This document shows positions 22,510 to 29,199 of a DNA stretch of 39,231 nucleotides, in pieces; within the stretch, counting starts at the first letter, position 1, and each line of letters opens with the position of its first letter. The notes under the pieces were generated by a model. The model did no database searches. It had not been told where the DNA came from and saw only the letters and a program-made list of their open reading frames with translations. A program made the translations under genes and the position numbers. Origin of the DNA: a virus; IMG/VR virus record IMGVR_UViG_3300006802_000032, positions 1 to 39,231 of that record. One strand, 5' to 3'.

Positions 22510-22752
22510 ATGTCGGACCCGGACAAAGACATTCTTGACCGTCTCGATGGGATCGAAACCCGCGATGCTGCAGTCGAGTGGTGTGCGCTTGCTGTGCGAG
22601 AGATCCGACAGCTCCGAGCGAAAGTGGCCGTGCTGGAGGCTCAGCTTTCCGAGGATGACGCGCCTGTCCCGCCAGGACTCACTTTTGATGCAGTTATCAG
22701 GGATGTACGCATCCAGCAGACGCCTCTCTTCGATCGGCTGAAATCAAAGTAG
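22510..22752 (+). CDS. Small hypothetical protein with helical core
   Basis: An 80-residue protein, with TAGGAGC 10 bases upstream of ATG 22510. Helical segments (DILDRLDGIETRDAAVEWCA, REIRQLRAKVAVLEAQL) precede a short C-terminal tail (IRDVRIQQTPLFDRLKSK). It resembles small early coiled-coil proteins in its region. The family is not recognised. Confidence 0.6.
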   Translation: MSDPDKDILDRLDGIETRDAAVEWCALAVREIRQLRAKVAVLEAQLSEDDAPVPPGLTFDAVIRDVRIQQTPLFDRLKSK

Positions 22753-22761
22753 GAGGCTGAA

Positions 22762-23019
22762 ATGCCGATGCACATCCTAAACGGCGATCATGCGGAGTTC
22801 GAGGCGCTGCACGCGGGCACACCTCCCCATGAGCGACCCGACTGGCCGTATCCATCGTTCGACGCGCGCGATTGGGCGGTAGCGTTCTGCAAGGTCGCGA
22901 ACGAACACGGCTTCAAAGACGCCAACGGCCAGCCAATAGACGAGGACTGGATGATCGGCTGGTTCGCGAACGCACTGATGCGCGGCTACGATGAGCCGCG
23001 CGATCCGGCAAACATATAA
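22762..23019 (+). CDS. Conserved small acidic phage protein
   Basis: An 85-residue protein with TAGGAGG upstream of ATG 22762. It contains WAVAFCKVANEHGF followed by DEDWMIGWFANALMRGYDE, a pattern found in many phage hypothetical proteins of alphaproteobacteria. It is strongly acidic and compact. The function is unknown. Confidence 0.7.
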   Translation: MPMHILNGDHAEFEALHAGTPPHERPDWPYPSFDARDWAVAFCKVANEHGFKDANGQPIDEDWMIGWFANALMRGYDEPRDPANI

Positions 23020-23030
23020 GGAGCATCGAA

Positions 23031-23261
23031 ATGGGTTGCCAGTTCTGCGGCCACAGCACGCCGCACGGGTGTTGGGATGCCAACGAGGCGGCATCGTGCG
23101 GAAACTATCGCAACGCTCGCGCGCAGATCGCATCGCGTCGGTCTGCTACTGACGAGGTGGAGAAGGTTTTGAAGGCGAGAGCCAAGCGCCCCAGCAAGGC
23201 GCAGATTGAGAAAGCCGAGCGGGCGGAGTTGGCCCGGCTCAAAGCGAAGTACGATAATTGA
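23031..23261 (+). CDS. Small CxxC-type zinc-finger-like protein
   Basis: A 76-residue protein with TAAGGAGC upstream of ATG 23031. The N-terminus has cysteines and histidines (GCQFCGHSTPHGCW, then ASCGNY) that can bind zinc. The C-terminal half is a basic helical stretch (AKRPSKAQIEKAERAELARL). The layout suggests nucleic-acid or protein binding. The function is unknown. Confidence 0.62.
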   Translation: MGCQFCGHSTPHGCWDANEAASCGNYRNARAQIASRRSATDEVEKVLKARAKRPSKAQIEKAERAELARLKAKYDN

Positions 23262-23287
23262 AACGTGTCAACAAAGGAGCGACGAAC

Positions 23288-23518
23288 ATGCAGCCATCAT
23301 CATTCACTTTCGCGGTTGTTGAGAACGGTCCGTTCCACGAGAAGGTTAAGCGCCTCGCGGCGCGGCTGGGGGTTGATCCGGCAGAGGAGAGCAAAGAGTT
23401 CAGAACATTCGTGGATGCCGGGGACTGCAGGTTTGACTTGCTGGACCTGATGCACGCATTTCTTGACAAGATCGACGCCGCTGAGAAGGCGACACACAAG
23501 CCGATCACCCACTTCTGA
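23288..23518 (+). CDS. Small hypothetical protein, last of the rightward early set
   Basis: A 76-residue protein from ATG 23288 with AAAGGAGC upstream; the TTG 30 bases earlier is rejected because it lies before that site. It contains helices (EKVKRLAARLGVDPAEESKE) and an aspartate-rich stretch (VDAGDCRFDLLDLMHAFLD). The family is not recognised. The region beyond it switches strand. Confidence 0.6.
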   Translation: MQPSSFTFAVVENGPFHEKVKRLAARLGVDPAEESKEFRTFVDAGDCRFDLLDLMHAFLDKIDAAEKATHKPITHF

Positions 23519-23593
23519 ACTGTCTAATTGAGGAGCGCTCGGAGAGCCGGACATAAGCTGCGGCTTCCTTGCGGGTGGGCCAGGCCGATGTTA
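23519..23593. other. Convergent gene boundary with a bulged hairpin
   Basis: The rightward and leftward sets end here, 75 bases apart. GGAGAGCCG can pair with CGGCTTCC with one bulge (about 23539-23570). It may act as a two-way terminator, but there is no T tract on either strand. Confidence 0.35.
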
Positions 23594-23824
23594 TCATTCT
23601 TCATCCCGCGCCTTTGCCAGCGCTTCCTTGACGGCATTGCGCCTGATGGCCTGATCGTGTGGCAGGCTCAGCAGGGAGTTGTAAGCGGCCTCAAGCTCGG
23701 CAATGCAGTCGCTCAGCGCGTCGAGCTGGACGACCGGGTGAGACTTGAAAAACTCCGGGCTAAACCGCGCGAATCCTTCGCCTTTGTTGTAGTCCCACAC
23801 GAGAGAAACAAGTCTGATGCTCAT
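23594..23824 (-). CDS. Small hypothetical protein, last gene of the leftward operon
   Basis: A 76-residue protein from ATG 23824, overlapping the preceding stop. The first half contains RLVSLVWDYNKGEGFARF; the second half is helical (LDALSDCIAELEAAYNSLL, AIRRNAVKEALAKARDEE). No known motif. It is the promoter-distal end of an operon that starts at 28550. Confidence 0.6.
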   Translation of the reverse strand: MSIRLVSLVWDYNKGEGFARFSPEFFKSHPVVQLDALSDCIAELEAAYNSLLSLPHDQAIRRNAVKEALAKARDEE

Positions 23825-24144
23825 GCCTCGCCCTCTTGTGTGATCCTAGGCCAAGGGCAATCACCGGCAAACGGATCATTGATCGTGCCCGCCCCCAGAT
23901 CATCATCTGGCAAAGCGGAGATGCTTGTGAGCCTACGCTGGACGTGCTCCAGATAAGCGATCTTTCTGGCCAAATCCTCTTGTGCAGTCGTGACAACCAT
24001 CGCGTGACCAAGACGACGGCACTCACCAATCCAGCGTAAATATTCTTTATCCAGGTCTTTCGAGGTCAAACCTGCGGAAGCAAAAAGATCTTCTTTAAGT
24101 TTCCGGACGCGAATTTTGAGTGCGTACCGAGACAAGATGCTCAT
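23821..24144 (-). CDS. Helical hypothetical protein
   Basis: A 107-residue protein. ATG 24144 (MSILSRYALKIRVRKLKEDL) is chosen because it overlaps the upstream HNH stop (ATGA); four earlier in-frame residues are dispensable. It is largely helical, with a basic N-terminus and a coiled-coil-like part (AQEDLARKIAYLEHVQRRL). The acidic C-terminus ends ITQEGEA. The function is unknown. Confidence 0.6.
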   Translation of the reverse strand: MSILSRYALKIRVRKLKEDLFASAGLTSKDLDKEYLRWIGECRRLGHAMVVTTAQEDLARKIAYLEHVQRRLTSISALPDDDLGAGTINDPFAGDCPWPRITQEGEA

Positions 24145-24476
24145 CGTCTCTCCCACTCCCCGTTGACCTTATGTCGCCATCCGCTGGCTTTGGTCCCGGC
24201 CAATGGCCGGCCCTTCCGTTTCAATCCCGCCCGCTTGGTCTCGATCCGCTTGCCCTTGGCAATGGCTGGTATGTCGGTCTTGCTCGTCTTGAGGCGATGA
24301 CAGCGGGAGCAGAGCACCTGACAATTTGCTAGTGTCGGTTCGCCGTCGAGCGCGTCAGCAACGATGTGATCATATTGGGCCACGTCGATGATCTTCTGAC
24401 GGCAGATCTCGCAGTGTCCGCCGCAGCGCTCCCATGCGGCGAACTTCACGGCCTTGGAGAAGTTCTGGCGGGTCAT
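24141..24476 (-). CDS. HNH endonuclease (zinc-ribbon type)
   Basis: A 111-residue protein with the classical HNH core. C22 and C25 (HCEICRQ), D36-H37 in YDHIVADALDG, N51 and the pair C56..C59-H60 (VLCSRCHRLKT) give a zinc-stabilised nuclease site with H37, N51 and H60. The C-terminal tail is basic (AKGKRIETKRAGLKRKGRPL). In phages such enzymes often act in packaging or recombination; its operon neighbours (RecT group) favour recombination or DNA processing. It overlaps both neighbours by four bases. Confidence 0.85.
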   Translation of the reverse strand: MTRQNFSKAVKFAAWERCGGHCEICRQKIIDVAQYDHIVADALDGEPTLANCQVLCSRCHRLKTSKTDIPAIAKGKRIETKRAGLKRKGRPLAGTKASGWRHKVNGEWERR

Positions 24477-24748
24477 TGTTTGTTATCCCATAAGCGCCGA
24501 TGCTCATCGGCATCGACCAGCATCCGGCAGAATGCCTGAACTCCGATTGTGTTCATGGCCAATCCCTGCGCCGTCATAACCATGGCCATTAGCGCTATTT
24601 CTACCCCGCGCGGGTGCGACTTCAGGCCGTGACGTGCGCCCGATGCGCGAAGTTCTCTCAGCATATCTGAATGCACTGCATGGGTCAATTTTCCGATCTC
24701 AATGGCGTCCATTGCCGCTTGGTCGATTGTTTGGTCTTGTTTGCTCAT
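24473..24748 (-). CDS. Helical hypothetical protein
   Basis: A 91-residue protein in the coupled leftward operon, sharing ATGA overlaps with the genes on both sides. It contains an alanine- and methionine-rich helix (GVEIALMAMVMTAQGLAMN) that could pack against a membrane or a partner protein. No motif is recognised. Its position beside the DUF1367-like and HNH genes suggests an accessory role in DNA metabolism. Confidence 0.6.
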   Translation of the reverse strand: MSKQDQTIDQAAMDAIEIGKLTHAVHSDMLRELRASGARHGLKSHPRGVEIALMAMVMTAQGLAMNTIGVQAFCRMLVDADEHRRLWDNKQ

Positions 24749-25218
24749 GCCGCACCTGCCGTCTCTTTGAGTAGATTGTTTGCCGGCATGCCGGTTTCAG
24801 CCTCGATCACCGCTGCAACTTCATCAAACAGCGCGCACGCTGCTTTGTGATCGAGCTTGTCGAACGCAATCGACTTCGGCCGAAACACCACAAGCACGTC
24901 ACCATGAATCACCGGCACCGCGTAGCTGCCGGCCGCTCTGATTGACGCCTCCGCAAGCAACATCGCGCGTTCCTTGTTGATGCCGGTCAGCGGTATCGAT
25001 GCCCCGATTTCGCGATGCCCAGCCTTCATCTGCAACCATTTGCGAAGTTCTTCCGAACTGGAAAATTGCCGCTTGTGACTTTCCGGCCAGTGATGGAACG
25101 CCGCGCTGATCAGCGCGAAGTAGCGGCGGTGTTGTTCGACCGAGCGCGGCTTGGCACGCGCTGGGCACGACGCGCACATTTCAGCCGGCCTTACGCGCGC
25201 TCGGTCAGAAATGCTCAC
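24745..25218 (-). CDS. DUF1367-like / NinB-like recombination-region protein
   Basis: A 157-residue protein with an N-terminal cysteine pair (MCASCPARAKPRS). The core has SVEQHRRYFALISAAFHHWPE, then SSSEELRKWLQMKAGHRE and a C-terminal VFRPKSIAFDKLDHKAACALFDEV. These blocks are typical of the DUF1367 and NinB-type proteins found beside recombinases in phages; they bind single-stranded DNA or support annealing in some cases. The identification is by pattern, so moderate. It overlaps its neighbours by four bases. Confidence 0.6.
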   Translation of the reverse strand: MSISDRARVRPAEMCASCPARAKPRSVEQHRRYFALISAAFHHWPESHKRQFSSSEELRKWLQMKAGHREIGASIPLTGINKERAMLLAEASIRAAGSYAVPVIHGDVLVVFRPKSIAFDKLDHKAACALFDEVAAVIEAETGMPANNLLKETAGAA

Positions 25219-25490
25219 AGCGGCACCGCTCGCTTGATATCGAAGCCCTTGGGATACTTGCCAAAGCCCGAATAGATGATCTTGGTTTTCGTGTCCCGCA
25301 TCTGCCGACGCGCTCGCTTCTGCTTGCCCACCTTGCCGACGATCTCCGACAAATCAAACCCGGCCTCGGCCGCCAGCTCGGCCATGCGTTCCCTCAACTT
25401 CATCCGCGCCTCCGCCTCTTTCTTCGCAATGACTACATCAACGCGGTCTCTCAACTCGCGAAGCTGCTTTATGTTCATGTTGTCCAGCAT
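25215..25490 (-). CDS. H-NS/HvrA-like nucleoid-associated protein with altered DNA hook
   Basis: A 91-residue protein from ATG 25490, with GGGGAAAA upstream. Residues 7-45 form the oligomerising coiled coil (LRELRDRVDVVIAKKEAEAR, KLRERMAELAAEAGF). Residues 60-82 align with the H-NS DNA-binding motif: RDTKTKIIYSGFGKYPKGF stands where family members have a W-(S/T)-G-R-G-x-x-P core, so the hook arginine is replaced by F. H-NS-like proteins silence AT-rich DNA; this one may bind DNA differently or poison host H-NS by mixed oligomers. The start overlaps the next gene by 53 bases. Confidence 0.65.
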   Translation of the reverse strand: MLDNMNIKQLRELRDRVDVVIAKKEAEARMKLRERMAELAAEAGFDLSEIVGKVGKQKRARRQMRDTKTKIIYSGFGKYPKGFDIKRAVPL

Positions 25491-25644
25491 GCTTTTCCCC
25501 GTGCACTTTCCAAACCCAATACTTGATCTGATCACGCGATATTACGGCAGGAAACTCCTTCCGGCGCCGACGCATCAGCACAACGATGTCATCGACGCCA
25601 TAGCCCTGGATCGCGTACATAACTATGGTCGTGTGATAGGTCAT
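25438..25644 (-). CDS. Small helix-turn-helix-like protein
   Basis: A 68-residue protein starting MTYHTTIVMYAIQGYGVDDI at ATG 25644, overlapping the RecT stop by four bases. The pattern of a short helix, a turn and a second helix (GVDDIVVLMRRRRKEFPAVI then SRDQIKYWVWKVHGE) is that of a small helix-turn-helix domain, and the C-terminus is basic. A DNA-binding role is likely. The last 53 bases overlap the start of the H-NS-like gene. Confidence 0.6.
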   Translation of the reverse strand: MTYHTTIVMYAIQGYGVDDIVVLMRRRRKEFPAVISRDQIKYWVWKVHGEKHAGQHEHKAASRVERPR

Positions 25645-26414
25645 TCGGTCGCCGATTTCTCCCGCTTGGCTTCTTCAATCATCTCGATTGCATTCGTGCG
25701 CCCGTCCTCATCCATCGCCATGATGGCCGTGGCGTATTCCTTCTCGACTTTAGCGGCTGGCTTGCTCTGCAACGCCTTCTCGATATCCCGCAGCACGGCG
25801 GCCTGATCGTCGGCGGTCGGCTCGTCTGGAATGTCGGGAAGGTCTAGCGGCGTCGGCCTGGCCGGTGTGATGTCTTTCGGCTCGCCTTGCCATTGGTCGA
25901 ACTCGTCGCGGTCCATGAGACCGGCAAAGCCGAACGCATAGCGCGCCGCCTGCGTCAGCGCGCGGTGGCGCATCATGCGCTTGGGCGAGGTCTTCCAGAC
26001 AGATCCACCAGCACGGCTGCACTCGTCGAAATACTCCGTCACCCGCATCTGGTGCTTGCGATCCTTGCGGTAGATGATGCAGGTGCAGGAAATCGGCTCG
26101 CCCGTGTCGGTCAGAGCGTCGATGAACTCGATTCCATCAAACTGCGGGTGCTCGTTGCACTTCTTCATCCAGCCGTCGACCGAGACAATCGGCTGAATGC
26201 CGTTGTTCTTCGTCCGCATGAAGTAGATTTCCTTCGTGAGCGGGTTCAACCCATGCTCACGGGCGACGAGACAGCAAGATACGAACTCCTCGTCGGTGTG
26301 GGGTGACGGCATCGCGACCTTGCGAAAGGTCACGATGAACGCCAGCGCGTCGAGCTTGTAGAAGCCGGCCAGTTCGCCAATTGCCGGCATCTGCGCGATG
26401 ATGTCGTTGCTCAT
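25641..26414 (-). CDS. RecT/Bet-type single-strand annealing protein
   Basis: A 257-residue protein of the phage Bet/RecT annealing family. The N-terminal 180 residues contain the family core: FVSCCLVAREHGLNPLTKEIYF, then QPIVSVDGWMKKCNEHPQFDG, then a strand-rich region with CTCIIYRKDRKHQMRVTEYF, and RMMRHRALTQAARYAFGFAGL. The tail is proline-rich and then helical. It pairs complementary single strands during recombination and replication of the phage genome. The usual partner exonuclease is not found in this window. It overlaps both adjacent genes by four bases. Confidence 0.85.
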   Translation of the reverse strand: MSNDIIAQMPAIGELAGFYKLDALAFIVTFRKVAMPSPHTDEEFVSCCLVAREHGLNPLTKEIYFMRTKNNGIQPIVSVDGWMKKCNEHPQFDGIEFIDALTDTGEPISCTCIIYRKDRKHQMRVTEYFDECSRAGGSVWKTSPKRMMRHRALTQAARYAFGFAGLMDRDEFDQWQGEPKDITPARPTPLDLPDIPDEPTADDQAAVLRDIEKALQSKPAAKVEKEYATAIMAMDEDGRTNAIEMIEEAKREKSATE

Positions 26415-27367
26415 ACCGCGACCTTCTCATCGAAGCTCCGCACGCCGGGCACTGTCGCGCCAGCTCGCGCTTGCGCAAACGCCACCTTTTCGACGGCAGC
26501 GCGCACGTCAGGATGCGTTTTGACGTGTGCTAGGGCGGCCTCGTAGTCGGCCAGATCGTAGCGGGTGATCGTGCGCAATCCGGCCTTCTTGCCACGTTGT
26601 CCGCCAGCGCTGACCTTGACATCGGCCGGCGCCACAAATACGGGCGCTTCAAGCGGCAGCGGCGGCTCGTCATTCGGCGCAGCGGCGGCAGCCTTTGCGG
26701 CTTCCTCCTGCTGGCGCTTGAACTCTGCCATGCGCCGTTCGTTTTCCTCGCGCGCCTTGCGTTCTGCTTCGGCCCGCGCCTTGGCTTCCTCGGCGGCCAG
26801 ATACTTCGACAGCGCATCACGCAACTTGTCGGCCGCAGCCTTGGCGTCATCGACGAGCGGCTTGTATTCCGCATTGATCTTGCGTTGTGCTTCTAGGTGC
26901 GGGCGCACCTTGGCATCGCGTTCGGTGTCCGCCTTCTTGCTCAGATCAAGCAGCTTGGCGCGATAGTTCGCAGCCATGTCGGCAGTCGTCTTATCGACGA
27001 TGCCGGTGGTGGTGAGCCACTGCAAAGCCTGATCGCGCGCTTCGCTGATTTCCTCGGCCAGCGTGAGATCGCCGGAGTTGTGCCCAATGGTCGGCACGTC
27101 GCCGGGCCATAGACCAGTGTCGAATGCGTGCTTGGCCGCATCCTTCGCGACGGGATTGCCGGCGCAATACGTCCAGATTTCATGCGCGTCGCGCACCTTA
27201 TCCGCGACACGACAGACGATCTCGCCGTCCTTTTCCCAGATCGCGACCGGCAGCCAAGGGCCATCCTTGCCGGCGCGCGTCTTGAAGTAGCCGGACTGCG
27301 GCTCGTTGACATTGATCGGCGGGTTCTTTCCTGCGAGCGCATCGCGCCACCATTGCCATTGATCCAT
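26411..27367 (-). CDS. Coiled-coil protein of the RecT operon, function unknown
   Basis: A 318-residue protein from ATG 27367 (MDQWQWWRDALAGKNPPINV). The first 70 residues have a beta-rich part with YFKTRAGKDGPWLPVAIWEK. A long coiled coil follows at about 110-230, rich in K, E, A and R (KADTERDAKVRPHLEAQRKI, EEAKARAEAERKAREENERR). The C-terminal domain (GLRTITRYDLADYEAALAHV to PGVRSFDEKVAV) resembles that of many RecT-operon proteins. It is common in rhizobial phages and may be a partner of the annealing protein. No catalytic residues can be named. Confidence 0.7.
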   Translation of the reverse strand: MDQWQWWRDALAGKNPPINVNEPQSGYFKTRAGKDGPWLPVAIWEKDGEIVCRVADKVRDAHEIWTYCAGNPVAKDAAKHAFDTGLWPGDVPTIGHNSGDLTLAEEISEARDQALQWLTTTGIVDKTTADMAANYRAKLLDLSKKADTERDAKVRPHLEAQRKINAEYKPLVDDAKAAADKLRDALSKYLAAEEAKARAEAERKAREENERRMAEFKRQQEEAAKAAAAAPNDEPPLPLEAPVFVAPADVKVSAGGQRGKKAGLRTITRYDLADYEAALAHVKTHPDVRAAVEKVAFAQARAGATVPGVRSFDEKVAV

Positions 27368-27444
27368 CACCAATCCCCCCAAGCCAGAGCCAGCACCGGA
27401 AGCGCCACGACACACAGCGCCATCACTGCAAATGTGATCATCAT
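27367..27444 (-). CDS. 25-residue membrane peptide coupled within the operon
   Basis: The ATG overlaps the upstream stop by four bases (ATGA) and the TGA overlaps the next ATG by one base (TGATG), so coupling is exact. The peptide (MMITFAVMALCVVALPVLAL...) is a single hydrophobic helix. It may only carry translation from one gene to the next or act as a small membrane protein. Confidence 0.6.
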   Translation of the reverse strand: MMITFAVMALCVVALPVLALAWGDW

Positions 27445-27716
27445 CGTGGCACCTCTATCTTGACGCCCGTCTCTTGCACCATATCGACCACCAGCGCTTG
27501 CAGGTCGCGAAGCCGCCGCGTCAATTCGGCGTTCTCCGCCGCATTGGTTTCGAGCGCTTCTGCAATCTCCTCCAACACCTTTTCTCGAGCGCGCTCAATC
27601 TGGGCTCGCTCTGTCTCGGTTTTGACGATAGCGTTTCTGATGTTGGCAATCTGCTTCCGAAGCTGCTCATAGGTGAGCGGCTGTGATCGCATCGGGACTA
27701 CTTCTGTCTTTTCCAT
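27441..27716 (-). CDS. Coiled-coil hypothetical protein
   Basis: A 91-residue protein. ATG 27716 (MEKTEVVPMRSQPLTYEQLR) is preferred because CGGAGC lies eight bases upstream. ATG 27779, with AAAGGA, would add 21 residues and overlap the next gene. The core is a coiled coil (ETERAQIERAREKVLEEIAE, ENAELTRRLRDLQALVVDMV) typical of early accessory proteins. The function is unknown. Confidence 0.62.
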   Translation of the reverse strand: MEKTEVVPMRSQPLTYEQLRKQIANIRNAIVKTETERAQIERAREKVLEEIAEALETNAAENAELTRRLRDLQALVVDMVQETGVKIEVPR

Positions 27717-27747
27717 CAGCGGCTCCGCTCGTCCGGTCGTTACCGCC

Positions 27748-27966
27748 TCAAGTATCGTCGCCCATTTCACGTTCAACATATCGCCTATTCCTTTTGAGTG
27801 CCGCATTTTCTTTCATCAGTTGGGCATTCTTTATGTGCGCCTGCCGTAGCTCCTGCCTCACTGCCGCGATTTGCCGCTTTTGATCTTCGATGGTCTCATG
27901 TAACCCCGCAAATTGCATCGCCACAGAGCCGACCCGTGAACCGTGATAACCGTAGATTTGTGCCAT
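27748..27966 (-). CDS. Small coiled-coil hypothetical protein
   Basis: A 72-residue protein beginning MAQIYGYHGSRVGSVAMQFA from ATG 27966, with GGGAGT upstream. The middle is a coiled coil (IEDQKRQIAAVRQELRQAHI). Proteins with this start are frequent in rhizobial phages and have no known role. It may pair with the coiled-coil protein encoded downstream. Confidence 0.62.
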   Translation of the reverse strand: MAQIYGYHGSRVGSVAMQFAGLHETIEDQKRQIAAVRQELRQAHIKNAQLMKENAALKRNRRYVEREMGDDT

Positions 27967-27992
27967 AACGTACTCCCGCTACTGATTGGTGT

Positions 27993-28031
27993 GGCGGCGG
28001 GCGCTGTAGGCCCCCAATAGCACCCGCCGCC
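27993..28031 (-). terminator. Strong hairpin within the leftward operon
   Basis: A 13-bp stem pairs GGCGGCGGGTGCT with AGCGCCCGCCGCC on the minus-strand RNA, perfect with one U-G pair. On the + strand the same position is a C-A mismatch, which supports function on the minus transcript. No T tract follows, so it may stabilise or attenuate the mRNA. Confidence 0.6.
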
Positions 28032-28050
28032 GATGGTCCGCCGCCCTGTG

Positions 28051-28329
28051 TCAATACCCCGCTGGCGGCGGACGTAACTTGATGACTGTCGCGCTCGGTT
28101 CATGGGACCGGCGCTCGATCTGCTCGCGCTCGAGCTTAACGCCGGCCTGCACCGAGTAGGCAAACTGAATCGCGCGGTGATCCTCGGTGGTCAGCAATTC
28201 CTTTGGCACGCGACCAGCCAGCGAGATCAGCGAAGTGACCCAGTAGCCTTCACGATAAGCGCGGTTGATGGCGTCTCGCTCCAAATCGGAAATCGCGTCT
28301 CTCATTTTTGCCACGGCTTCGATGGTCAT
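28051..28329 (-). CDS. Small hypothetical protein
   Basis: A 92-residue protein from ATG 28329 with AAGGGGG upstream. Helical start (KMRDAISDLERDAINRAYRE) followed by WVTSLISLAGRVPKELL and a helix (EDHRAIQFAYSVQAGVKLER). The C-terminus is basic and proline-rich. The family is not recognised. It lies between the cysteine-rich leader gene and the hairpin. Confidence 0.6.
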   Translation of the reverse strand: MTIEAVAKMRDAISDLERDAINRAYREGYWVTSLISLAGRVPKELLTTEDHRAIQFAYSVQAGVKLEREQIERRSHEPSATVIKLRPPPAGY

Positions 28330-28340
28330 GATGCACCCCC

Positions 28341-28550
28341 TTAAATCACGTCTTTGATACGCAGTCGGTGCTCATCCTCGTAACTTTCCGGGGATGGCCG
28401 CCATGTGTCGGGCTCGACGATGTTTCCGCCGCATGAACAAAGACCGCGCGGCCATGACAGCGGATAGTCGGCGCCGCACTCGTCGCAGCACAGCAAAGGG
28501 CAGTCGTCGCAGGCCCCGTCGCAACCGTCGTCTTTGATGCATCCGCTCAT
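28341..28550 (-). CDS. Cysteine-rich zinc-binding protein, first gene of the leftward operon
   Basis: A 69-residue acidic protein with nine cysteines in MSGCIKDDGCDGACDDCP and LLCCDECGADYPL, then LCSCGGN. It looks like a zinc ribbon or small metal cluster protein. The ribosome site AAGGAGGCG before ATG 28550 is the best in the region. It directly follows a structured leader RNA, so its translation, and that of the operon, may be regulated by that RNA. The function of the protein itself is unknown. Confidence 0.65.
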   Translation of the reverse strand: MSGCIKDDGCDGACDDCPLLCCDECGADYPLSWPRGLCSCGGNIVEPDTWRPSPESYEDEHRLRIKDVI

Positions 28551-28574
28551 CGTCGCCTCCTTAACCGAACCACC

Positions 28575-28680
28575 ACCGGACGCCGCGCCTAGCAGGTCTC
28601 CCCGCTACCTGGGCGGCGGCTTATGCTCGACTTGCGGGGGACTAGTCCGACCCATCGAGCACCAGGAAGCGGCGTCCGGT
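28575..28680 (-). ncRNA. Structured 5' leader RNA of the leftward operon
   Basis: A perfect 12-bp stem (ACCGGACGCCGC at 28575-28586 with GCGGCGTCCGGT at 28669-28680) closes a 106-nt element. Inside, on the minus strand, GCTCGA pairs with TCGAGC, enclosing the palindrome GGACTAGTCC, and CAGGT pairs with ACCTG. The likely transcription start falls at about 28682, so the RNA begins at the stem. It ends about 14 bases before the ribosome site. A riboswitch or protein-bound leader is plausible; no known class is recognised. Confidence 0.65.
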
Positions 28681-28688
28681 GTAGGTGC

Positions 28689-28717
28689 ATACTGTAGCAC
28701 GGCCGCTAACGTGTCAA
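28689..28717 (-). promoter_or_regulatory. Leftward early promoter
   Basis: On the minus strand TTGACA (28717-28712), a 17-base spacer and CAGTAT (28694-28689) match a sigma-70-type promoter. TCAACA/TGTTGA half-sites at 28714-28719 and 28745-28750 form an inverted repeat over the -35 and could be an operator. Confidence 0.65.
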
Positions 28718-28765
28718 CATTAAATTTAGCGTACAGGCTACAATTGTTGATAACTCAATCTGAGC

Positions 28766-28794
28766 TTGACGTGTAGGCGCAATGCTAATATGGT
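28766..28794 (+). promoter_or_regulatory. Rightward early promoter
   Basis: TTGACG (28766-28771), a 17-base spacer and TATGGT (28789-28794). The start point expected at about 28801 coincides with the ATG at 28802, so a leaderless message is likely. Confidence 0.65.
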
Positions 28795-28801
28795 GCCACA
28801 C

Positions 28802-29029
28802 ATGACAACCGAGCGTGAAAAATTGCTGGCAGAGGTCGAGGCGTTCCTTGAGCGTCACGACATGCCGCCTTCCAACTTTGGGCGGCAGGCGATGTCCGAT
28901 GCGACGTTTGTCTTTGACCTTCGCAAGGGCCAGGACATCAAGCTATCGACTGCGGATCGGTGCCGGCGCTTCATGGCGGAGTACAAGGCGCCAAAGGCGA
29001 GGCGCGCCGAAAAAAACGTCGCAGCGTGA
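28802..29029 (+). CDS. Small probable regulator, likely leaderless
   Basis: A 75-residue protein from ATG 28802 (MTTEREKLLAEVEAFLERHD); ATG 28790 is in frame but lies in the -10 region. No ribosome site precedes it. The sequence LERHDMPPSNFGRQAMSDAT followed by FVFDLRKGQDIKLSTADRCR resembles small helix-turn-helix regulators of rhizobial phages that have a FG..A..D..FV..L..G pattern. It is the first gene of the rightward early operon and could control the divergent promoters at 28.7 kb. Confidence 0.7.
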   Translation: MTTEREKLLAEVEAFLERHDMPPSNFGRQAMSDATFVFDLRKGQDIKLSTADRCRRFMAEYKAPKARRAEKNVAA

Positions 29030-29040
29030 AGGGATAGGGC

Positions 29041-29169
29041 ATGACTGAGTTTCAAATCGGTATCCTGATCGGCGCTATAGCCGCGTTCCCCGTTGGCCTC
29101 GCGGCCGGCATCGCTGGCCTGATCATCGGCCTGGGGTGGAACGACAAGGCCGCTCGCGGCGAACTGTAA
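29041..29169 (+). CDS. 42-residue glycine-rich membrane peptide
   Basis: ATG 29041 follows GGGATAGGGC and the frame ends at 29169. The peptide has one or two hydrophobic segments with a glycine zipper (IGILIGAIAAFPVGLAAGIA then GLIIGLGW) and a short polar end (NDKAARGEL). It is probably an early inner-membrane peptide, perhaps for superinfection exclusion, but nothing proves this. Confidence 0.55.
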   Translation: MTEFQIGILIGAIAAFPVGLAAGIAGLIIGLGWNDKAARGEL

Positions 29170-29199
29170 GCGTTATCCAGTCAGTTGCGTTGCGTATCC

